A stretch of 64,000 nt of DNA from Agromyces protaetiae (GTDB lineage Bacteria; Actinomycetota; Actinomycetes; Actinomycetales; Microbacteriaceae), in assembly GCF_030866785.1 (NCBI RefSeq), contig NZ_CP133018.1:1178001-1242000 (forward strand). The letters run 5' to 3'. The notes under the pieces are model-generated. The model was given only the letters and a program-made list of their open reading frames with translations, did not search any database and had not been told where the DNA came from. Of this stretch, positions 43,070 through 53,463 are shown in pieces. A program made the translations under genes and the position numbers. Position 1 is the stretch's first letter, and each line of letters begins with the position of its first letter.

Positions 43070-43080
43070 GTCAATCTGAC
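43070..43080. promoter_or_regulatory. Candidate NrtR operator, promoter copy
   Basis: GTCA-ATC-TGAC falls in the spacer of a possible minus-strand promoter (TTTCAC, 18 bp, TAAGCT). A bound repressor would block nrtR-nad transcription. Confidence 0.65.
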
Positions 43081-43149
43081 GCGAAGTGAAATCGCCCGGC
43101 TGTACGCATGTGGCGCCCGCGAGGGAGGCGCGCGACGCGGGTGGTCGGC

Positions 43150-43155
43150 TAGGAT
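43150..43155 (+). promoter_or_regulatory. Candidate -10 (TAGGAT) of the gcv operon
   Basis: TAGGAT lies about 30 nt before the first conserved riboswitch bases, a plausible place for the start of the leader RNA. The -35 is not clear. Confidence 0.45.
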
Positions 43156-43185
43156 CGGCAGCACAATCGCACATCGGGCCATCGA

Positions 43186-43384
43186 CGCATCGCGGGAGAG
43201 CCGGACGCCCTGGAGACCAGGGCACGCCGGCACCGAAGGAGCAAGCCTCCCCGCCAATCTCTCAGGTCACAGCTACCGCGATGACGAGGCCGCTCTGAAA
43301 AGTGGATCGAGCACTTCGCCTCGTCCCGCCCACGGTGAAAGCGCTCAGGCGCGAAGCTCTCAGGCCCATGACAGAGGGGGAGTT
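43186..43384 (+). promoter_or_regulatory. Tandem glycine riboswitch
   Basis: Aptamer 1 starts with CGGGAGAGCC (from about 43192), then ACCGAAGGAGCAAGCCTCCC and AATCTCTCAGGTCA, closing at CGATGACGAGGCCGCTCTG. Aptamer 2 has CACGGTGAAAGCGCTCAGGC, GAAGCTCTCAGGCCCATGACAGAGGGGGAG. These are the conserved segments of the tandem glycine (gcvT-type) riboswitch. It stands directly upstream of gcvT, where glycine binding normally turns on the glycine cleavage system. Boundaries are approximate. Confidence 0.93.
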
Positions 43385-43429
43385 CTCACACGGCGTCAGC
43401 CGTTCGTCTCACACGACTCAGGAGAACTC
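43380..43429 (+). promoter_or_regulatory. Riboswitch expression platform: Shine-Dalgarno sequestering helix
   Basis: GAGTTCTC (43380-43387) at the 3' edge of aptamer 2 is complementary to GAGAACTC (43422-43429), which contains the gcvT ribosome site GGAG. Pairing would hide it; glycine binding, by holding the aptamer P1 helix, would free it. This implies control at translation initiation. Confidence 0.55.
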
Positions 43430-44593
43430 GTGACTGCATCCGGCCCAACCACCGCACGGCTCAGCCCGCTCGACGAGGTGCACCGCGCCTCCGGCGCCTC
43501 CTTCACCGACTTCGCCGGCTGGCAGATGCCCGTCCGATACTCGTCGGACCTCGCCGAGCATCATGCGGTGCGCGAGCGGGCCGGGCTGTTCGACCTCTCG
43601 CACATGGGCGAGATCGTGGTGTTCGGTCCCGAGGCGGGTGCCGCGCTCGACGCCGCGCTCGCTGGCAAGCTGTCCGCGATCGCCGAGGGGCAGGCGAAGT
43701 ACTCGCTGCTGCTGAACGCCGACGGCGGCATCGTCGACGACCTCGTCGTCTATCGCACGGGTCCTGACCGGTTCATGGTCGTCGCGAACGCGTCCAACCG
43801 CGAGGTGGTCGCCGCCGCGCTCCGCGAGCGCGCCGCGTCCTTCGACGTCGAGGTATTCGACGAGAGCGACGACGTCGCGCTCATCGCGCTGCAGGGCCCG
43901 GACGCCCTCGAGGTGCTCCAGGAGACGCCGGGCTTCGGCGTCGAGGGCCCCGGCAACGACGACGAGGACTTCGACGCGCGCATCGCCGACCTCAAGTACT
44001 ACCGGGCCTTCGCCGCGACCTACGAGGACCAGCCGCTGCTCGTCGCCCGGACCGGCTACACGGGCGAGGACGGCTTCGAGCTGTACCTGGCGCCCGATCG
44101 CGCCCCGGGCCTCTGGCAGGCGCTGCGCGAGACCGGCGGCTCCCGCGTCGTCCCGTGCGGGCTCGCGAGTCGCGACACGCTCCGGCTCGAGGCGGGCATG
44201 CCGCTCTACGGTCAGGAGCTCACGACCGACACCCTCCCCGTCCAGGCCGGGCTCGGCCGCGTCGTCGCGCTGTCGAAGGACGGCGACTTCGTCGGCCGCG
44301 CGGCGGTCGAGCGCGGGCCGGGCGCCGAGGCGCCGGTCCTCGTCGGCCTGACCGCGGAGGGGCGTCGCGCCCCGCGCTCCGGCTACGAGGTCTACGACGG
44401 CGAAGGGGCGGATGCCACGCGCGTCGGCGCCGTCACGTCGGGGGCGCTCTCGCCGTCGCTCGGACACCCCGTCGCCATGGCGTACGTCGCGCCGGAGCTG
44501 GCCGTGGCCGGCTCCCGGCTCTTCGTCGACGTGCGTGGCACGCGCGTGCCGGCCACCGTCGTCGATCTGCCCTTCTACCGCCGCCCTGATTGA
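43430..44593 (+). CDS. gcvT: Glycine cleavage system T protein (aminomethyltransferase)
   Basis: GcvT transfers the methylene group from aminomethyl-lipoyl-GcvH to tetrahydrofolate, releasing ammonia. It has 387 residues from a GTG with AGGAGA upstream. LSPLDEVHRASGASFTDFAGWQMPVRYSS begins the protein; the folate-site Asp is in GGIVDDLVVYR, and YTGEDGFELYL and LASRDTLRLEAGMPLYGQEL are intact. The frame is open further upstream through the riboswitch, which is not coding. It is first of gcvT-gcvH-gcvP. The dihydrolipoyl dehydrogenase (L protein) is not here. Confidence 0.96.
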   Translation: MTASGPTTARLSPLDEVHRASGASFTDFAGWQMPVRYSSDLAEHHAVRERAGLFDLSHMGEIVVFGPEAGAALDAALAGKLSAIAEGQAKYSLLLNADGGIVDDLVVYRTGPDRFMVVANASNREVVAAALRERAASFDVEVFDESDDVALIALQGPDALEVLQETPGFGVEGPGNDDEDFDARIADLKYYRAFAATYEDQPLLVARTGYTGEDGFELYLAPDRAPGLWQALRETGGSRVVPCGLASRDTLRLEAGMPLYGQELTTDTLPVQAGLGRVVALSKDGDFVGRAAVERGPGAEAPVLVGLTAEGRRAPRSGYEVYDGEGADATRVGAVTSGALSPSLGHPVAMAYVAPELAVAGSRLFVDVRGTRVPATVVDLPFYRRPD

Positions 44594-44680
44594 TCCCATC
44601 GCTTGGCTGATCCATCGACCCTGGCCGACGGCGCACGCCCGCGGCCGATCCGAATCCCTGACCTACCGAGGAGCACCACC

Positions 44681-45052
44681 ATGACCGATGTGACCACCCT
44701 GCAGTACACCGAAGAGCACGAGTGGGTGCTGGTCGACGGCGACACCGCCGTGATCGGCATCACCGACTACGCGGCCGAGAAGCTCGGCGACGTCGTCTAC
44801 GTCGACCTGCCCGCGGCCGGCACCGCCGTCAGTGCCGGCACGGTCATCGGCGAGATCGAGTCGACGAAGTCCGTGGGCGAGCTGTTCGCACCCGTCGACG
44901 GCGAGGTCGTCGAGGCGAACCAGGCCGTGATCGACACGCCCGAGCTGGTGAACAGCGACCCGTTCGGCGAGGGCTGGCTGATCAAGGTCAAGGCGGCCGA
45001 GCTGCCCGCCATGCTCAGCCACGCCGAGTACCGCGCTCTGGTCGGCGAGTAA
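44681..45052 (+). CDS. gcvH: Glycine cleavage system H protein
   Basis: This is the lipoyl carrier of the glycine cleavage complex. It has 123 residues. The N-terminus [38 protein letters not shown] and the lipoyl-lysine motif [24 protein letters not shown] (Lys about 62) are canonical, and the C-terminal [10 protein letters not shown] is present. The ATG at 44681 has GAGGAG upstream; an earlier in-frame start at 44603 would add an unconserved basic leader. It lies 87 nt after gcvT and 15 nt before gcvP. Confidence 0.96.
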   Translation: MTDVTTLQYTEEHEWVLVDGDTAVIGITDYAAEKLGDVVYVDLPAAGTAVSAGTVIGEIESTKSVGELFAPVDGEVVEANQAVIDTPELVNSDPFGEGWLIKVKAAELPAMLSHAEYRALVGE

Positions 45053-45067
45053 GGCCGCAGCACGACG

Positions 45068-47956
<2,889 letters not shown>

Positions 47957-47971
47957 CCCATCCGCACTCGC

Positions 47972-48012
47972 GTCGCGATCCGCGGGCGTGCTCACGAACC
48001 GCGGATCGCGAC
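47972..48012 (+). terminator. Terminator of the gcv operon
   Basis: A perfect 14-bp stem (GTCGCGATCCGCGG at 47972-47985 with 47999-48012) and a 13-nt loop lie 16 nt after gcvP. No U-tract. Confidence 0.7.
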
Positions 48013-48045
48013 GGGTCGACGGCGAGCTCGGCAGCGGGTCCGCGG

Positions 48046-48258
48046 TCAGGCGCGGGCCGGGCGCGGCGGGGCGGCATGGCGGCCGCGTTCGGTGAGCGGA
48101 TGCCTCGGGGCGGGCGCTGCGGCCGGGGCGACCCGTTCGAGGCGGCGGATCGCCCGGCGCTCGGCGTCGGCGATCTCGTCGGGCGAAGCGGTGGCGAACA
48201 GGCGATCGGTGTCGCGCGCGGCGAGATGCTGCGCGGCGGCGACGTGTGCGAGAAACAT
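48046..48258 (-). CDS. 70-residue protein of unknown function
   Basis: The ATG at 48258 is preceded by GAAGGA at good spacing. The sequence starts MFLAHVAAAQHLAARDTDRL and has a helical, charged middle (ASPDEIADAERRAIRRLERV) with a proline/alanine-rich tail. There is no membrane helix and no recognised domain. The good ribosome site and normal codon bias argue for a real small gene. Confidence 0.5.
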   Translation of the reverse strand: MFLAHVAAAQHLAARDTDRLFATASPDEIADAERRAIRRLERVAPAAAPAPRHPLTERGRHAAPPRPARA

Positions 48259-48363
48259 GGGGGAGTCCTTCAGTCATGGCGGCCGGGGAAGGCCGATGTG
48301 CTCCACGGTGCTCGCGGACGGAATCGGCCGGAACCGAGCGGGCCCGCAGAGCCACTCCGGGCG

Positions 48364-48369
48364 TACACT
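48364..48369 (+). promoter_or_regulatory. Candidate -10 (TACACT)
   Basis: TACACT lies 27 nt before the ATG at 48397. No good -35. Confidence 0.4.
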
Positions 48370-48396
48370 GAGGGTCTCTCGGATTGGGGGCCTCGA

Positions 48397-48819
48397 ATGT
48401 CCACGATCGACCTGCTGGCCGGCCTTGCGACGCTGGCGTTCGCCGGTGTCTTCATCGGGTGCTCGGTGCTCGCCTCTGGCGGGCTCTCGCTCGAGCGTCG
48501 TGCCGAGCTGATGGAGCGGCGGGACCCCGCCGGCGCCGCCGCGCTGCGGCGGGCGCAGACCCTCCACGACCTGTCCTACATCGGCATGTTCGGTGACGAG
48601 GCGTTCGGGGCGGTCTGCATGCCGAGTCGCCGTTCCTCGCTCGACATGGCCATGATCCGCGCGTCGGACGCCGACCTACGGGTGGAGCCGCCCGAGGAGG
48701 CGCTGCCCCCGATGCCCGCGACGGTGACCGCGCTCGCCCGCGGGTCGCACGTCGCGCTCAGCCGGCGGGCGGCGCGAAGAGCTCGGGCCACCATCCGGCG
48801 GCGAGCGGGTATCCGATGA
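48397..48819 (+). CDS. 140-residue N-terminally anchored protein of unknown function
   Basis: One membrane helix at about 2-28 (STIDLLAGLATLAFAGVFIG then CSVLASGGLSL) precedes a cytoplasmic, helical segment (ERRAELMERRDPAGAAALRR) and a basic arginine-rich end. No domain is recognised. A TACACT element and GGGGG stretch precede the ATG. Its 3' end overlaps the convergent CPBP protease gene by 62 bp, so either the last 20 or so residues are truly shared or an annotation end is imperfect; both stops are clear in the sequence. Confidence 0.6.
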   Translation: MSTIDLLAGLATLAFAGVFIGCSVLASGGLSLERRAELMERRDPAGAAALRRAQTLHDLSYIGMFGDEAFGAVCMPSRRSSLDMAMIRASDADLRVEPPEEALPPMPATVTALARGSHVALSRRAARRARATIRRRAGIR

Positions 48820-49567
48820 AGGAGACCATGTCGAGGATCCAGTGCGCGATGACGAGCGGCATCGTGCGGCCCCATCGCTGATAGCACCAGCCGAAGACGA
48901 TGCCCATCGCGACGTTGCCGGCGAAGGGCCCGATGCCCTGATAGAGGTGGTACGTGCCGCGGAGGAGTGCGCTCGAGAGGATCGTGGCCCACGGGCCGAC
49001 CCCGAGCTCGCGCAACCGGGTGAAGAGGTAGCCGACGACGATGAGCTCCTCGGTGAGGGCGGCCTTGAGGGCTGCGAGCACGAGGATCGGGATCGTCCAC
49101 CAGTGCGTGTCGAGCGGTGACGGCACGACCGCGACGGTGATGCCGAGCGCGCGACCGGCGGCGTACAGCGCGAGACCGGGCACCCCGATCACGAGGACGA
49201 GGCCGAGACCGGACGCGAGATCGCGAGCCGGTCGGGTGAGGTCGAAGCCGATGCGGCGGAAGGGGCTCTGCCCGGGCCGCCACAGGAGGTAGAGCACGAG
49301 GGCGACCACGGCCAGCCCGAACACCACGTCGAGGAATTGGTAGGTGAAGTCCAGCCATTCCCGGCTCGACCGCGACTGGTTGATGGCGGCGGACTGCTGC
49401 GACAATGGCCGTTCGTCGGTCAGGCGCGCGACGATCGACACGATGGAGTAGACCGCGGATGCCCCGAGCGAGAGGGCGAGCACGATGGCGATCTCGAGCC
49501 GCACTCGCGACGCCGAAGGCTCGCGCTGCGGCTGATCGCGATCGCCATGATCGAGCGCGGGATGCAT
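48758..49567 (-). CDS. CPBP family intramembrane metalloprotease
   Basis: The protein has 269 residues and about seven helices. The three CPBP (Abi/CAAX-protease-like) motifs are readable: the glutamate pair in LTEELIVVGYLFTRL (about 176-190), an Arg-Tyr-His block LLRGTYHLYQGIGPF (about 208-222) and HWILDMVSFIGYPL near the C-terminus (His and Asp). Family members cleave membrane substrates or take part in bacteriocin immunity; none can be chosen here. The ATG at 49567 was used because the upstream stretch lacks structure. Confidence 0.85.
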   Translation of the reverse strand: MHPALDHGDRDQPQREPSASRVRLEIAIVLALSLGASAVYSIVSIVARLTDERPLSQQSAAINQSRSSREWLDFTYQFLDVVFGLAVVALVLYLLWRPGQSPFRRIGFDLTRPARDLASGLGLVLVIGVPGLALYAAGRALGITVAVVPSPLDTHWWTIPILVLAALKAALTEELIVVGYLFTRLRELGVGPWATILSSALLRGTYHLYQGIGPFAGNVAMGIVFGWCYQRWGRTMPLVIAHWILDMVSFIGYPLAAGWWPELFAPPAG

Positions 49568-49598
49568 GCACCGATCTTCGCATGCACCCGAACCGCCA

Positions 49599-49639
49599 CA
49601 TCTGCGCAAGAGACGCAATATTCCTGCGCATCTGCGCAA
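49599..49639. repeat. Direct repeat CATCTGCGCAA, 30-bp period, upstream of the ABC operon
   Basis: Two copies (49599-49609 and 49629-49639) lie between the CPBP gene start and the peptide ABC promoter. A 30-bp spacing is about three helical turns, as for paired protein binding sites. Confidence 0.5.
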
Positions 49640-49696
49640 AAATCAAGTCCCACAACGGGGTCTAGATTTCGCGTCGATAACAGTTTCCATTCCGGT

Positions 49697-49725
49697 TTGC
49701 TTCGCCTGGACCCGATTCTTAGGCT
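49697..49725 (+). promoter_or_regulatory. Promoter of the peptide ABC operon
   Basis: TTGCTT (49697-49702), a 17-bp spacer and TAGGCT (49720-49725) precede the TTG start at 49790 by 64 nt. Confidence 0.55.
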
Positions 49726-49789
49726 GCTAGCACTATGCGCAGGCTCGGCCAGAAGCCGTCCTGCCTGCGCGAATCCACAGGAGGAACAA

Positions 49790-51409
49790 TTGAAGACCAA
49801 GAGAATCGGCGTCGCCGCCATTGCTCTTGCAGCGGCCGGCGCGCTCGTGCTGACCGGCTGCGCGAGCGGCGAGCCTGAGTCGAGCGGTGCTGCCAGCGAC
49901 TCGGCCATCATCTCGGTGAACAACACCGAGCCGCAGAACCCGCTGGTCCCGACGAACACCAACGAGGTCGGCGGCGGCAAGATCGTCGACTCGATCTTCG
50001 CGGGCCTGATCACCTATGAGGCCGACGGCACAGCGGTCAACGACGTCGCCGAGTCCATCGAGACCGAAGACTCGCAGACCTACACGATCACCGTTCGTGA
50101 CGGCCTGACCTTCACCAACGGCGAGCCGGTCAACGCGCAGTCGTTCGTCGACTCGTGGAACTACGCCGCGGCGCTCGACAACGCCCAGTTCGGCAGCTAC
50201 TTCATGAAGTCGATCGAGGGCTACAGCGCCGACGAGAACGTCCCCGAGATGTCGGGCCTCACGGTCGTCGACGACCTGACCTTCACGGTCAAGCTCTCGC
50301 AGCCCGAGTCCGACTTCCCGCTGCGACTCGGCTACTCGGCGTACATGCCGATGCCGGCCGCGGCGTTCGAGGACATGGAAGCCTTCGGTGAGAACCCGAT
50401 CGGCAACGGGCCGTACATGCTCGACGGCGAGGGCGCATGGAAGCACAACGAGGGCATCAAGCTCGTCGTGAACCCCGATTACGACGGTCCGCGCGTGCCG
50501 CAGAACGGCGGCATCGACATGCGGTTCTACGCGTCCGCCGACGCGTCGTACGCCGACCTCCAGGGCGGCAACCTCGACATGGTCGACGAGATCCCCGACT
50601 CGGCGCTCACCTCGTTCCAGGACGAGTTCGAGGGCTCGGTCAACCAGGCCGCGGCGCTCAACGCGACGCTCACCTTCCCGCAGGACCGGATGCCGCACTT
50701 CTCGGGTGACGAGGGCAAGCTCCGTCGCGCCGCCGTCTCGATGGCGATCGACCGCGAAGAGGTCACCGACGTGATCTTCTCCGGCAGCCGCATCCCGGCC
50801 AAGGACTTCTCGTCGCCGGTCATCGACGGCTTCTCCGAGGACATCCCCGGCTCCGAGGTGCTCGAGTTCAACCCCGAAGAGGCTGCTGCGAAGTGGGCCG
50901 AGGCCGACGCGATCTCGCCCTGGTCGGGCACGCTCGAGATCGGCTACAACGCCGACGGCCCGAACCAGGGCTGGGTCGACGCGGTCGCCAACCAGCTGAA
51001 GAACAACCTCGGCATCGACGCGGTGGGCACGCCCTACCCGACCTTCGCCGAGTTCCGTGACCTGATCACGACCAACCAGAACACCATTGCGACGCGTGCC
51101 GGCTGGCAGGCCGACTACCCCGCCCTGTACAACTGGCTCGGCCCGCTGTTCGGCACGGGTGCGGCGTCCAACGACGGTGACTACTCGAACCCCGAGTTCG
51201 ACGCACTCCTCTCGGAGGGCCTCGGCGCCTCGTCGCCCGAGGCGGGCATCGAGAAGTTCCAGGAGGCCGAGGCGATCCTCTTCGAGGACCTCCCCGTCAT
51301 CCCGCTGTGGAACACCTCGGCGCTCGGCGCGTGGAACTCGAACCTCAGCAACGTCGAGTTCGGATGGAACTCGGTCCCGCTGTTCCACGAGATCACCAAG
51401 AGCGAGTAA
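49790..51409 (+). CDS. Peptide ABC transporter substrate-binding lipoprotein
   Basis: This SBP family 5 (OppA/DppA-like) lipoprotein is 539 residues from a TTG start placed 4 nt after an excellent GGAGGAAC. The lipobox is LVLTGC at about residue 24, so the mature protein is tethered to the outer face of the membrane by Cys. TEPQNPLVPTNTNEVGGGKIVDSIFAGLITYEADGTAV and VRDGLTFTNGEPVNAQSFVDSWNYA are typical SBP_bac_5 blocks. The frame is open far upstream but that part is intergenic and antisense. It is first in an operon with two permeases and a fused ATPase. Confidence 0.95.
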   Translation: MKTKRIGVAAIALAAAGALVLTGCASGEPESSGAASDSAIISVNNTEPQNPLVPTNTNEVGGGKIVDSIFAGLITYEADGTAVNDVAESIETEDSQTYTITVRDGLTFTNGEPVNAQSFVDSWNYAAALDNAQFGSYFMKSIEGYSADENVPEMSGLTVVDDLTFTVKLSQPESDFPLRLGYSAYMPMPAAAFEDMEAFGENPIGNGPYMLDGEGAWKHNEGIKLVVNPDYDGPRVPQNGGIDMRFYASADASYADLQGGNLDMVDEIPDSALTSFQDEFEGSVNQAAALNATLTFPQDRMPHFSGDEGKLRRAAVSMAIDREEVTDVIFSGSRIPAKDFSSPVIDGFSEDIPGSEVLEFNPEEAAAKWAEADAISPWSGTLEIGYNADGPNQGWVDAVANQLKNNLGIDAVGTPYPTFAEFRDLITTNQNTIATRAGWQADYPALYNWLGPLFGTGAASNDGDYSNPEFDALLSEGLGASSPEAGIEKFQEAEAILFEDLPVIPLWNTSALGAWNSNLSNVEFGWNSVPLFHEITKSE

Positions 51410-51451
51410 TTCTCGTTCTCGGCTACCTCGGGGGTACACTCTGAGGCGCCC

Positions 51452-51485
51452 GTGGGGCGGCAGTCCGATCGGACTGCCGCCCCAC
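51452..51485 (+). terminator. Perfect 17-bp palindrome between binding protein and permease genes
   Basis: Arms 51452-51468 and 51469-51485 are exact complements with no spacer, 42 nt after the binding-protein stop. It probably stops part of the transcription or stabilises the upstream mRNA, raising binding-protein levels relative to the permeases. Confidence 0.65.
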
Positions 51486-51545
51486 ACCCACGTGCCCATC
51501 CACCGTGCATGCTCGCGTAGCATTTTCTGGAGGGCTTCTCCAACC

Positions 51546-51587
51546 GTGAGGTTTTTCATGCCATCCATTTCGGAAAGCCGGGCCTGA
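51546..51587 (+). CDS. Possible leader peptide coupled to the permease gene
   Basis: A 13-codon frame (GTG at 51546, internal ATG at 51558; MPSISESRA from the latter) ends in TGA three bases before the permease ATG at 51591. GAGG lies 6 nt before the ATG, while the permease itself has no clear ribosome site. Translation of the leader could deliver ribosomes to the permease start. Confidence 0.4.
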   Translation: MRFFMPSISESRA

Positions 51588-51590
51588 TCC

Positions 51591-52520
51591 ATGGCCGGAT
51601 ATATTCTGCGCCGACTGCTGCAGGCGATCCCTGTGCTGCTCGGCACCACGTTCCTGATCTATTTCATGGTGTTCGCCATGCCCGGCGACCCGATCGCCGC
51701 CCTGTTCGGCGACAAGCAGCCGCCACCCCAGGTGATCGAGCAGCTGCGCGAGCGGTACAACCTCGATCAGCCGTTCATCGTCCAGTACCTGCTGTTCCTC
51801 GGCGGCATCTTCCGTGGTGACTTCGGGGTGTCGTTCTCGGGCGAGCCGGTCACCGACATCCTGGCCCGCACGTTCCCGGTGACCCTGCAGCTCGCCATCC
51901 TGGCCGTCTTCTTCGAGATGGTCGCCGGCGTCACGATCGGGCTCATCTCGGGTCTGCGCAAGGGCGGCATCTTCGATGCGAGCGCCCTCGTGGTCAGCCT
52001 CATCCTGATCTCGCTGCCCATCTTCGTGATCGCGTTCACCGCGCAATGGCTCTTCGGCATCCAGCTCGGCTGGTTCAGAACGACCGTCGGCGCCGGAGCC
52101 CCGATCCAAGACTTGATCCTGCCCGCCCTGGTGCTTGCGACGATCAGCTTCGCGCAGATCGTCCGACTGACACGGGCGTCCGTCATCGACACCGACGGGC
52201 AGGACTTCGTGCGCACGGCCGCGAGCAAGGGCCTCTCGCGCGGCCGCATCATCCCGGTGCACATCCTGCGCAACTCGCTGATCCCGGTCGTGACCTACCT
52301 TGCCGTCGACTTCGGCGTGCTCATGGTCGGTGCGACCGTGACCGAGGGCATCTTCAACGTGCCGGGCGTCGGCCGCACGCTCTACCAGGCGATCATTCGA
52401 GGCGAAGGGCCGACCGTGGTCTCCTTCGTGACCGTCATGGTCCTGATCTACCTCGTGGTGAACCTGCTGGTGGATCTGTTCTACGCCGTTCTCGACCCGA
52501 GGATCCGCTATGTCAAGTAA
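51591..52520 (+). CDS. Peptide ABC transporter permease (DppB/OppB-like)
   Basis: The protein has 309 residues and six membrane helices. The N-terminus AGYILRRLLQAIPVLLGTTFLIYFMVFAMPGDP and the EAA loop (FVRTAASKGLSRGRIIPVHILRNSLIPVVTYLAVDFG, about 207-243) are standard for this family; GATVTEGIFNVPGVGRTLYQAI follows. It forms the channel with the next gene's product. The ribosome site is poor; coupling to a leader ORF is possible. The stop overlaps the next start by 11 bp. Confidence 0.95.
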   Translation: MAGYILRRLLQAIPVLLGTTFLIYFMVFAMPGDPIAALFGDKQPPPQVIEQLRERYNLDQPFIVQYLLFLGGIFRGDFGVSFSGEPVTDILARTFPVTLQLAILAVFFEMVAGVTIGLISGLRKGGIFDASALVVSLILISLPIFVIAFTAQWLFGIQLGWFRTTVGAGAPIQDLILPALVLATISFAQIVRLTRASVIDTDGQDFVRTAASKGLSRGRIIPVHILRNSLIPVVTYLAVDFGVLMVGATVTEGIFNVPGVGRTLYQAIIRGEGPTVVSFVTVMVLIYLVVNLLVDLFYAVLDPRIRYVK

Positions 52521-53463
52521 GACCCGATCGACCCAGGCGCATTTCGTCGCCCCGGTCGAAGAGACGCCGCTCGTCGCGATCGACGCGGTCAAAGCCGAGG
52601 GGAAGCCGTCCAACCTCTGGCGCGACGCCTGGAACGACGTGCGCAAGCGCCCGATGTTCTGGATCTCGTCGGCCCTGATCCTCATCGTCGTGGTCGTCGC
52701 CCTGTTCCCGGGCTGGTTCACCCAGACCCCGCCGAACAACGACTGCCTCCTCGCGAACAGCAACGGCGGCCCGGCCCCCGGTCACCCGCTCGGGTTCACC
52801 AAGCAGGGCTGCGACATCTACTCGCGGATCATCCACGGCACGTCGACCTCGCTCTCGGTCGGCCTCATCGTGACCTTCCTCGTCGCCTTCCTGGGCATCC
52901 TGTTCGGCGCCCTGGCCGGCTTCTACGGCGGCTGGGTCGACTCGGTGCTCTCCCGCGTCGGCGACATCTTCTTCTCGATCCCCTACATCCTCGCCGCGGT
53001 CGTCGTCATGTCGGTTCTCTCGGCGTACCGGAACGTGTGGGTGATCTCCCTGGCGATCGGTCTGTTCGCCTGGCCGGCCACGGCACGTGTGCTGAGAGCC
53101 GAGATCCTCAGGGTGAGGAACTCGGACTTCGTCATGGCGGCGACGGCCCTCGGTGTCTCGCGCTTCCGCATCCTGCTTCGGCACGTGCTGCCGAACTCGA
53201 TCGCCCCGGTCATCGTCATCACGACGATCTCGCTGGCCTCGGCGATCGTCGCGGAGGCGACGCTGTCCTTCCTCGGCGTCGGCCTGCCCTCGTCCACGAT
53301 GTCGTGGGGCAATGACATCGCCCAGGCGCAGGTCGACCTGCGTACGGCGCCGCAGACCCTCATCCTCCCGTCGATCGCGCTGTCGGTGACCGTTCTCGCG
53401 TTCATCATGCTCGGCGAGGTCATCCGCGACGCGCTCGACCCGAAGGCGAGGGCCCGGCGATGA
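52510..53463 (+). CDS. Peptide ABC transporter permease (DppC/OppC-like)
   Basis: The protein has 317 residues. A cytoplasmic N-terminus of about 50 residues leads into six helices (first FWISSALILIVVVVALFPG). The periplasmic loop NNDCLLANSNGGPAPGHPLGFTKQGCDIYSRIIHG is characteristic of OppC-type permeases. The EAA motif ATALGVSRFRILLRHVLPNSIAPVIVITTISLA is intact, as is EATLSFLGVGLPSSTMSWGNDI. It partners the preceding permease. Confidence 0.95.
   Translation: MSSKTRSTQAHFVAPVEETPLVAIDAVKAEGKPSNLWRDAWNDVRKRPMFWISSALILIVVVVALFPGWFTQTPPNNDCLLANSNGGPAPGHPLGFTKQGCDIYSRIIHGTSTSLSVGLIVTFLVAFLGILFGALAGFYGGWVDSVLSRVGDIFFSIPYILAAVVVMSVLSAYRNVWVISLAIGLFAWPATARVLRAEILRVRNSDFVMAATALGVSRFRILLRHVLPNSIAPVIVITTISLASAIVAEATLSFLGVGLPSSTMSWGNDIAQAQVDLRTAPQTLILPSIALSVTVLAFIMLGEVIRDALDPKARARR

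Noticed and set aside
48046..48258. Small gene as antisense noise of the overlapping plus-strand frame
   Set aside because: Kept as a low-confidence gene instead, because it has a good ribosome site at proper distance while the plus frame here is only the read-through of the frame upstream of 48397.
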